Below the pieces are notes generated by a model. It was not told the DNA's origin. It saw only the letters and a list, made by a program, of their open reading frames with translations, and ran no database searches. Source: Diprion similis (taxonomy: Eukaryota; Arthropoda; Insecta; Hymenoptera; Diprionidae). From it: a DNA stretch of 64,000 nucleotides. The stretch's first letter is position 1; every line of letters starts with the position of its first letter. The stretch is taken from the NCBI RefSeq assembly GCF_021155765.1, contig NC_060110.1:3968001-4032000 (forward strand). Direction: 5' to 3'. A program made the translations under genes and the position numbers. This document shows positions 48,301 to 59,800 of this stretch, in pieces.

Positions 48301-51300
48301 GTTGAAAATTTTTTCACAGTGAGTATATGACGTTGAAATTACTCTTGTCTATATCAACAGAGTCACCTTGGTCCTTCATATCTACACATATGTAGGTTCA
48401 GTAAAATCGTTCAGTCGTCGCGACGATGGTGGCGAGGGTCCAAGCATATACAGACACTGTAATTGGGAAAATGAGCGTCGACAATGAGTCGAGTTAAAAG
48501 CGTTTACAGAGTAGAAACGACCCACGCAAGGCTGGGGCGCAGCGTGTTTATTGTAGAATACGTGTGCATAGTACATACATGCAAGGCTGAGGAAAGTGAG
48601 GGAAAGAAAGATAAAACGCGTAGGTCCGCAGGGTGAGAGCCGCCATTCCTGGTCTTTCTGCTCCACATGGCATCCACTTGCGAGCTTGTTGGACTGCCTT
48701 AAGATATACTTACACACGGAGTGACTAACATCGAGGTGTTCAATTCCCCTGGAGCGCGATCTTCTCTTCTACATATGGGGCATTCCGCGTGTAATCGACC
48801 AGACGAAACTCCCTGCATTCTCTCGAAACCGGTTTAAACTTTGTGAAAAATTTTGTAGTTTGACAAGATATTGTGGTGTGTGTATATACATTTATGCAAG
48901 AATCGAATATGTTTGCTAGTTGCGATTGAAATATTACTAGAAAGCTGTTATGGATGGTATTGGAAAAATATTGTAGTAACAATATGCAAAAAAAAAACAA
49001 CAACAACAAAAATCTATATCGAGGCACCTGAAATTTAATACAGAAATGAAAAAAACTTCATTTTCTCATACACTTTTCGAAAACCATACGTTTTTCTTCC
49101 TGCTCGACATTTTGATGAAAAAAGTAGATGTCTTTCAGACTAGATTCAGCCTCATAATAAAAGTATGGTTTTCGAGAAATCTAAGGAACTAAGGTTTTTA
49201 TCAACTAAAATTTTTATTAACTTCAAATTTTATTTAAAATTCAAAAAATTTTTGATTTGCACCATCTACACGTTGCGTTTTGGAAGAGTCGGGATTTCGT
49301 TCGCGTCAATTATACGTGGAACGTCCTATATGTGCACCTGTATGCCTGATGTAGACACTCTGTTATATATACTCAAGTTCACTCTGAAAAACAGTTTCCG
49401 TTTCGGACCCGTCAGACCTCGAAAAAATCCGATGTTTATGCCTCTCTCTTTAACTTTCTTCTTCTTCTTATTCTTATTCCATCTGCTTATTATATATGAT
49501 AAGTGCAATTATACACGCTTACGCAACTAATTGTTATAAAACTATAATGAAAGACTCTTGTTGTCAGTAAATTGTTCTGCATGCATGTGCACTAATGCAG
49601 TAAGGGATAGCTCGGAACACGCGAGACTCATAATTATTAATATATAATATTTTTATTCCGGGCTCGATTTGGTAATGTTTTTATTGAAATATTTTTTTAA
49701 TTAGCGTTATTCAACTCTACGGTAGAAACCCGATGTATTTTCGTCCAGAAATGGCAAGTTAGCGAATTCTTGTTAATTTTTTTCAATCCAAAACAAAGTT
49801 TATCTTCCTATAACGATGCGATGGGGTGAATAAAAAAATTAGAAAAATCCCTAATTAGCAGTTTTATGGAATTAATTCTACAAACTGACCAGAAAATAAA
49901 TTAGTTCTGTAGATAATTACTAACGTCAAAACAACAAACGAAAGCTATATATAACAATTCTCATTATACAGGGTGATTATCTAACGGTCGAATGTCCTAA
50001 CTAATTCTAGAGCGAAAGCAGTTGTTTTGTCAGGTCGATGTATGTGACTTCAATTGTCCCCTAACTGTGAAAATTTTTGAGGTTACATACATCGCGGCGA
50101 TCTGTGCACTTGAAGTTATGACGGTTGGTCAACCTGACAAAACAACTGCTTTTGCTCTAGAATTTTAGCGCATGCGCGTCAGGCCATTCGACCGTAAGAA
50201 AATCACTCTTTATACTTAAGGAATATCTTGGTAACTAATTTATTCGGGTTGTTTTTAATAAGACATCTGTTTGACCAACGGAGTCGCATTTCTATTGTTT
50301 CCTTTCCCTTTTTGTCGTGTAAATACTTGGAATCAATTTTTTTTTTTTTGGGAGGAGATTACTTGGAAGAGATTTTAATGTAATTTTTATGCGAAGTATG
50401 CACACTATACAGAGAACCGAAATTTCCAGAGCTCGTTAAATATCCTGAATCCCAGCTACTATACTTCCAAAGTTATAATGAAGTGGTGGAACCGTAAAAA
50501 ATCTCCCAAAAAAAAAAAAAAAAAAAAATTCTTTCTGAACGTTATTGGAATGTTTCTACGTAAATATGTCCATTTGAAATTGCACGTACTGCACGCGTGC
50601 CATATTCCCAAAATGTACGTAACGTCCAATGTGTTCTGGTTATGCTTGAACACATCAAGCGGATAAAAAAAAAAATTTTGATTTCACGAAACAATGATAT
50701 TCCCGTAATTAAATTATTACGCACGATTAATTCCAGGAATAAACTTTTTTTAGCATTGTTCTAGCATGATACTAAAAAGTTTTCTGACGAATATCTTTGT
50801 TCAACTTTGCACGTAAAATTGCACCATCTAGGGAATTTTCGCGTCAATGACACGTGGGCTTCGATAAATAGTCAATAATAAATAACATTTCACTCTGTCG
50901 GTAATAACTGTGACTATTGAATACTTTTCTCTTAAATAATAGTCATATACAGAGTAAATTGCCAACGACAGCATGGTCCGTCGTCTGCTACAGTTTAATG
51001 CGCATGCACTATAGTCGTGGTGTGAGTATACACGATGCGCCTAGGAGTGAAGTTTCTTTCTCACGCTGAACTGGACTCAAGTAATATGTGTACCAACGGC
51101 GCCAAAACACCCTAGATCGCTGGTGATTAATTGTTGTTACGTTGAATCTTCGTGGGGAAAAAATGAGCGAGACTTTAAGTAACTCACGCCACAATTATAC
51201 GTGATGGCATTACCGAGCGGGTAGCGTTCGCCATAAAAATAATTCCCTAACAATATAGGGATTTTTTTAGACAGTTGGTACACATGTTACTTAAAAGCTT

Positions 51301-52739
51301 TAAGTCGTTTGCCAGGACGACCAAACGTCTTGAAAGTAACCTCAAAACTTTTGGTAGTTTTGCCCAGCACGAACAGCTTAAAAAATTTTGAGGTTACATA
51401 CATCGCGGCGAACTGTCGTCCAAATTTATGACGGTTGGTCGCCCTGGCAAGCAACTGTTCTCTTTTAAACTATACGGTAAACAGCGGACCGTTCTGTTGT
51501 TAGCAATTCACTCTGTATATCAAGATCACGTTATATTTTTTTGAACTTTGAAAACAGGAAAATATAAAATTGGTAGAAAAATGGTGCTACTTTTATTTTT
51601 AATCAAAATAATTATTTATACACCTTGACTTTACAAGATATGCGAAGATAAGTAGATTTTTTTCTTTATTTCGATGAATTTCGTATGCAAGCTCGCACGT
51701 ATTTTTTTTTTTTATAGAAATCATCGAATTAATTAATTTTGTATTATCATTTCACATTTTTATACGCAGTTATATATATACAACCGTAAGTATATATCAA
51801 GGTCGGCAAAAAAAAAAAAAAAAAACTGACTACTATAATATCCTTCTTTACGGTCTTTGTTACGATAAATATAATTTTTCATTCCGAATGAGTATCCGGT
51901 TTTAGCTTTGAATCAAACTGCACTTGCCTGGTATTAGTGACGCTACGGAAATAGCTTTATAAAAAGTTCAAGATTTACAGTTAAAAGTGAAGAAACTACG
52001 ACGAAGTATAGTCACGGAAACTGACGGTTTCGTATTCTTCGTGCGTAGTAAAATTTCGTTAATAAATCACATCTGTAGTTAAACTATAAAATATATATTA
52101 TGTAAAATTTTATAGGCCCGCACGAGTGCCAATAATATTATAACAAAAAAAAAAAATTGCAAGCAACTGTCATTTCAGTCTGCGAAAATATCTGAGGCCC
52201 AATTCGCACGGCAAGAATCGTGTATTTGTGTGTGTGTGTGTGTGTTTGTATAGGAAGTGAACCGAGAAAAACGCTCGCAGAGCGCACAGAGTAACAGTTA
52301 CATGATGTATATAGTCACCGATTACGATTACAACTGGTCTCAATTTTGTGCTGTTCGAAAATTTGAAAATACTATTAAGAAAGCAATGTTAGGGATAATC
52401 AGTTGAAAAAATTATTGTACTTGTCTATAAATTTGACTAAATAGCATTTTATTTAAGAATTCAAGGAACGTATAGTAACGTCAAAAAGTATTAAGACGAA
52501 CATGTGCCGAAACAAAGAGTTGAAATGGTAAACTTGAGTTAATTATAACTCCGGATAAAAAAAGATATCCTGAACCCAAACATTAACTGAGGGTATTTAT
52601 TTTTGTCTTTTATTGTACCGTAACACATATAAGTGGGTGAAAAATATACATCGATGAATCGATAGTTATTCTAGGTTTTAATGAATAAAAAATGAATTCC
52701 TGTAAGAAGTTGAAAAAAAGTGCGAATGTCCCAAACTAA

Positions 52740-52785
<46 letters not shown>

Positions 52786-55700
52786 GATGAACCATAAAAA
52801 ACGTACAGACGATTGAAAGACTGTCCAGAATTTTCATTTTTGATTAGTTGGAGAAATTAATGTTATTCGTACAATGATGCATAAATTAGAAAGATAGTAT
52901 TTTTATCACAGCGAACCCAGTAAAGCATTGCATAATATAGTAAGCCACATCGAATTTATAAAGTTTTCTTTTATGTATTGTGATTCGAACGTGAATTTTT
53001 CATTAAAAAAAAAAAAAATAAAAAATAAAAAAAAATAATTAAACAATATCGAGACCTAATAATTGTCTTCGAATTACAAGTGAGTATTGAAATAAGTTTG
53101 ATCAAACAAATGAACAGTAATTTTCTTTCAACAAGCCGAATGAAAACTTGATTTTCAATTATTTAATCGAGGATTTAGTCAAAGGTGCAAACTTTAAAAT
53201 TGACTCCTTAAATATAATAATAATAATAAAAAAGAAAATAAGAGAAAAAGATCGTGTTTAGGAATACTTATCATATTATAACCTAAAAAATTTTTTCAAC
53301 TGAATGAAAAATTGTGAGAATTGAAACTGGTTTAACTCCCATGGAATACCCCGTAGGCATAAACCTCTATAATTATGAGTCTAAATGCTCGAAAAATCTG
53401 TTTAATTTACAAAGTGTCTACTTTTAATATTCAAGATCAGAGTTTATACTGCAAAAAGTTTTTCGGTGCGCTACTTGCGGACGTGCAAAACGAACATAAT
53501 TGCAATGCGCTCACTTTGCCTCCCGTACCGAGTAGCAGCACACATTACACAGACGCACGCACACATGCCGAGTGCTCTAAAGATCAACGACACGTGGTAC
53601 AGTCCCGTGTGAAAATCGCGGTTCTCCTCGCTCTCCGTTCGGTGGACTGAAAAGCGGATACGCGCCATACGGGGAGTTAATCACCGATTAGTTACGAGCC
53701 GCGTAGACTGCAGGGCCTGATCATGTGTGCAGTCCGTTCTGTGCTGGATATTTTATCAAGAGTATAATACAGCCGGTGATACGAATACGGAAACGTGCGT
53801 GAAAAGTTAAAATTACAAAAAGATGCAAATGTGATGAGAGTAATTATTTGATGTAATTACAATGGTCGATACGACATTTTGTCATTATTGCAACGTTGAA
53901 TTTATTTCTTTCAGTCAGTCTTTACCGACTGAGTAAAATGTGACGATATAAACAGTTTTTACCGACTGAGTATAATGTCGCTGTTTTTGCAGTCAACGCA
54001 ATTCGAACGAAAATATCAAAAATATTTTTAACTTCGTGCGAAAAGAAGATCAAAAAATTTATTCCTGTAATTGAATTATGCGTGCCACTGATTATAGAAA
54101 TATATATATTCTGGCCTTATTCTTGCAAGAAAGAAAAAAAGAAAAAAAAAGAATAAAAAAACAACTTTAAATGGAGTTTTGCCTACTGAAGACGTCTAAG
54201 GATGAATTATTTTTACCTAGGGATTTTTCTCAACCGATAATTTGGTAAAAGATTTAATTCACTACAAAATGCTTCCAGGACCACCAAGTTGGTGTAATTA
54301 AATATGGCTAACAATAAGTTAAACTCCGCATTTTCTCCGTTTAATTTGAATGGAAAAACTTAAAATCCTGAAGGGACTTTTTAAAGTTCGATTAACGATA
54401 AGAGATATTATCATTCGGTAAGGATTCTTTCACTATTTGAAACAAGTTAAAGTAGAATTTCTCTTCAAACCGAAACACTCTCATATTTTTATGTACAGTG
54501 TATGTATGTATCTCTCTCTATCCTTCGTCTCTCTGGTCATATTTTGTGACTGTGAGGGTAAATTGACCGACTAGTCGCAGTCACTCGCCGTAGGTGACTA
54601 ATGCCTCAGAACCGTCAACTATAAAGGCAAACAAAAAGCGTAAACCACTAACCGTTACTATTTAGACTACCAGGTACTTTAACACTCTGAATCGGAATTG
54701 AGCTGTTTGCCTGATTTCAATTCAATTCTCCGTCGCCGTTCAAACCTAGTCAAGAATTTTTGAAAATTATTTAATTTTCATCGAAATCCTGTAAAACTAA
54801 AATAAAAAATAACGAGTGATTCTGTAGAAAATGCCATAAGACGATAAGTACCTATAGTGAGTCAGTCCCAGAAGGATATCTGAATCATTTTTTGAGGGTA
54901 TGTTGGTACTAATGAGATACGTTGATCCTACAAGTTTCAGACTTAAATCTATTTTGGATTTTGAATAAATCGAAAAAAAAAAACTTAAAATCTGAAAATA
55001 ATTTTCTTCTCAAAAACGGTATACGTAACCGATTTGAATAAAATTTGAACACACTATAGGGGTATATATCGTGTATAAAAGCTATACTCGGAAAAAATAA
55101 TAGCTCATAACCTTTAAAATAATCATTTATAGAAACAGACGGTTTTTTTTTTGAAAAATATTTTTTTTCAACATGATAAAGTTCTAGAATAACTTTGAGC
55201 CAAACTTGTTTTTGTCTTTTTTTTTATTTAGAATAACCTCTCAAAGGTAAGCCATATTAAAAATAATAATAATAATAATAATCAAAATCTATATATTTTT
55301 TAAAATATAAAACTCGATTTCGCCTCCTTGTTACAGAATACACTAATTCTCAAATTTCGTGTAGATAGATCCAGTTGCTTTTTATGGGTGAACATGAATT
55401 GATTTCTCATATCCGAAAGTCCACACGAACGGTTGTAAAGATATGAAAATAAAGTAGTGAAGATAAAAATGGAGGGAAGGGAAGGGAAGGGAAGGGAAAA
55501 ATGGATGAAGATAAACTTTATGCTTTGTTTCTTGATTGAAACCTGCGGGACAAACATGTTATAAGCTTACTATATCTATGTATATATTCCACTTACAAGA
55601 TTATATCTTCTTCATATATTATCAGGCTGAGTAAATACTTCTAAGAACGTTAATCGAGCATAAAAGATATCCTTGTTTCCCCCCCCCCCCCCCCCCCCCC

Positions 55701-56827
55701 CCCGAAAGCAGAATAAGAATAAGAATAAAATTCTCATCGTCAGAGTTGATTTCGACACGCATATTAATATAAAAATTCGATACATCGATATATAATACCT
55801 TATATCACTGCCATTACGGTGCCATTCGTTACCAAAACATTAAAGTAGACAGAAATATACGTAATGCGAAGTAATTCGAAGCCTATTAAAATACGCAACT
55901 CGATTTACACACACGTCTCGGTTATGAAAAATATGGCACAAGTTATAGGTATAAACTCTACAGGGACACGATATAACCATATGTACATACATACATACAT
56001 ACATACATATAATGGCAAGTTCCGCCCACGTGGCATTGTGCGTAACCATGTAAAGGTAACCACATACTGATGATGAGTACATACATACGACGACAGTCAT
56101 GTGTATTATACACATTACGAAATTGGCGTTTGTTCTACTTTTTGCCGGCATCACAAATTTCCCGAAACAAATTACACCAGACATTTACCTCATATATATA
56201 TAGATAAACATGGAGAATGCGATGAATCTCAATTCAATATCGTGACTTCCGGATACCAAAGGATATCGATTATCATATATATGTATATTCGACAGTTTGT
56301 TCAGTTATAACGAACAACTCTAAGTAGTTTCACTTATCCAGAAAATTTTTAAGTTCTGCTTATTATATAGTCTTTATTCATTCATTCATTTATTTATTCA
56401 TTCACCCCCCCCCCCCCCCCCCCCCCTCCTGCCCATAATAGAAAAATGCATTTCTAGGTGGTGCAAAATGACGATGAGTTCTGTAGCTGTGACCAGAAAA
56501 TCTAATATTTCTTACTATTCGTCTTTATTACGGTCACATGAACAATTTGATGTCGGTGCAAAGGTGAAGACCTTATTAAAATAAAAAATCTAATTTAATA
56601 AACAAAGAGATTTGATGTGAGAAATAACCATAAGATATATATATGTAGTATTTAGAACCACAGTCATACTAATTGTAAATAATTCCTAGTAGAAAATTTT
56701 CATATTTATAACTCGAACAATATCCAAACCGTTATATTAACGATATCGAATTTTATCGGAAATTCTAGTGTAATCACAGGAAATGAAATTTTTCTCAATG
56801 TCATCGGCGTAGCGGTTGTAGGTGCAA

Positions 56828-56882
<55 letters not shown>

Positions 56883-59800
56883 AAAAAACTTATCGCTTGA
56901 CGTCAATTCCACTCGGAGCAAAGAAGAAAAATGCGATTGTCTTCGATACATGATATGGGAAACCGTTGTTATCCGTATGTTGGTATGCGTGTATCACACC
57001 GTTCGAAAGCTGTGTGTAAAAATTCAAACCTTTCCTCTTACATCTCGCGATTTATGTATACAATGATTATATTATTTATTACGAGCGCGGAACGATGCAA
57101 GTTTGTCGATATATGGTAGCTTACGGTATTCGCACAATCCTCAGATAATATATTTCCCATGATTCATTCGGTTAAAATGACTCATTTGGTGGTCAATATT
57201 TTCCTGTTGTACAGCTGAGGCGTGCCGCACGTTCCCTAGATACAATCGTACCAGAACTTCGAAGTAAAATATAAGGAAAAAAAAAAAAAATAATACTTTG
57301 TTACTCAGTGATTTGACAACAACGAACTCTAAAATCCGTTCAACTTTTTTTGATTTTTGAAACGTTTCATACGCATGTGAAAATATGTTATACATATAAA
57401 AACGCATAAATTATATATAAAAGTTCGTTTTATAATCGTATATATATATATATATATGTATGTAAAAATTATGTTATAAATGTGCAAGTATGGAATGAAA
57501 AAATATATACTACATATTGTAAAAATATCACAGACAATTGCGTACCTAAGTATTTTTCGTTAGCTTGTAACTTTTGTCTCAAATTATTTTTCTTAAGTAT
57601 TAAAAAGCAGCTTTGCTCGACGCAAACTCTGCTGCGGAGAAATTTTTACCGTTTAAATTTTAGACAACGCCATCGAACAACAATCCTCTCGATTATTGTA
57701 TAATATGTGGATAATACTAGCCTTTGTTACCGTTTGAAAAATTTCAACGTATGGTGAACGAGAAAAGTTGAAGAAACTGAGTTGATTATTATTTTATTTG
57801 GTAGATTCCTGCAGAGTGAGGGAAACGAATATAGTCCATGTATAAGCATGACAATAAGAAGTAAATAGCCTCCGAAGTAATGAATTGTTAGGCAAAAGTG
57901 AGGTGAGCCAAGTAGAAGTTCCCGTTTTCCTGCATCGTCATTTTCCTTTTCTTTCTATTCCGTTTTATTCGTCCCTGAAAAGCAGCTAGAATGCGAATAG
58001 ATCGACCCTCGTTTATCCCTGACTAATTCGTCATGCTTGAGCAACGGAGGAAATGCTAACAAACGGAATCCTACAAAAGGTTGTATAAATAACAATTTTC
58101 TCTTTGTTGACGGCATTGAATTAGAGTCAGATGCGTAATTATGTAAGTTATGCACCTCGACTTGAAAATTTAAAAACTATGTATATTAGACTGTATCAAA
58201 AAAATTGACTATTTTTTTTTTTGAAAAATATACTGAAAATATTGTTCAGGATAACGAAAAAAAGCGACTGTTAAAATGGGAGCTCTTAATTTTAATACTA
58301 AGAAGTGCCTCATCGCGATTTTCTACTTTCCATAAGAATAACATGGCAAAAATGGTTCTTGCTCCTTGCGATTTTTATAACTAGATAACGACGCGTCGTA
58401 CGGAAAATTCATAAACATGTTTTTGTAGGAAATTGAACCTTCTACAAAAAAGGTCTAATGTCATTTTACGATAAGTCTACTCCTTCAAAAGTTATTTGAG
58501 GTCAAACATCAGCAAAGGAAGAAAAGCAAAGGATATAAAAAGAAACGTCCTATACATTTGAATAACCAGCATGCCACGTTTTGAAAAATTGTCTATAACT
58601 ACAATATGGGCGGCATAGCCAACATTCACATTCCTACACTTCATCACAATTCCATTCTGTGTGAAAGCTTAAAATTATTTGGCTAAATTTCAATTTATTT
58701 AAATTCAAAAACAAAAATGATAAGAATTGCCATATATTTACTACATCAAGCGCAGGAAGTCTCAAAGAGAAAGAAAGTTTTACGGTTATATTTTTAAATT
58801 TCAAACTTCGAATCGGAAAAAATTAGTCTTAATATTTAGATTTGCAGCAAAGATAAAAAAAAAGAAAACTGTCGGTTTATGAAAGATAAAAAGATTACAC
58901 TCGAAGCTTGATTAAGCTTGCCTTAACGCAGATAAATCAGAAACAGACAGATGTAACTGCGGAAATCAATATGACCAAAATTTAGAAACATAATTATATA
59001 TAGTCGCCATGAAAGTATGTTGTTTGAATTTTTTGTTCTCGGTATTCAAAAACTATGGAAATAAAAATTATATCGAATGAAATCTATCGCAAACTCAACT
59101 ACTGTAAAATCCGAGGTAAAATCCATATTTATATTTGCAAAATAATAATTTTCGTTCTCGAGGTATATTTCGTTACATTATTGTTACGAGCTTCAAGGTC
59201 ATTGCAACAAAGAGATCGCGTTGTAATTCGGTCGGAAAAATATTCAATTGACAGTAAAAATACTTCAGATAGAACATATTATATTATGTTTAAAAAGCCA
59301 CAACAAAGTCCTTTATTCAATTCGAATGAATCAGAGGTTGCAAGTTTCTCTGCGCAAATTCGCTATCTATAAACTATAAATAACATACTTTTGAATAATA
59401 TTGTTATATTTTCAAAATAATATTTCGTTACTTAAAACCTACCCGTATAGCCATTATTTATTTATTTATCATCAACTGAAGATCCGAAAAACGAATCTAC
59501 ATCTTTCCAATTTCGTATTTCATTTACAAACAGAAAGAGCCATTACAATCTCTATGATAATTAAACTCTCCTTGCACAAGGTATCCATTACTCGAACAAT
59601 TCGATTTCAAATCTCGTCGAATTCCAGTCGACTGACCTCGAAGCTGCACATATACGCAACATCGAATTATCCGAAACCGTTATTTCATAATTTCGTTTTT
59701 ACCATCTGGGTCCGGGGAATAGTCGGTACAACGATAAATCAACCGTTTTCAGAAACCGTTAGAAGAGAGATTTCGCTCCCTGCCTGCACGTACATACGAT

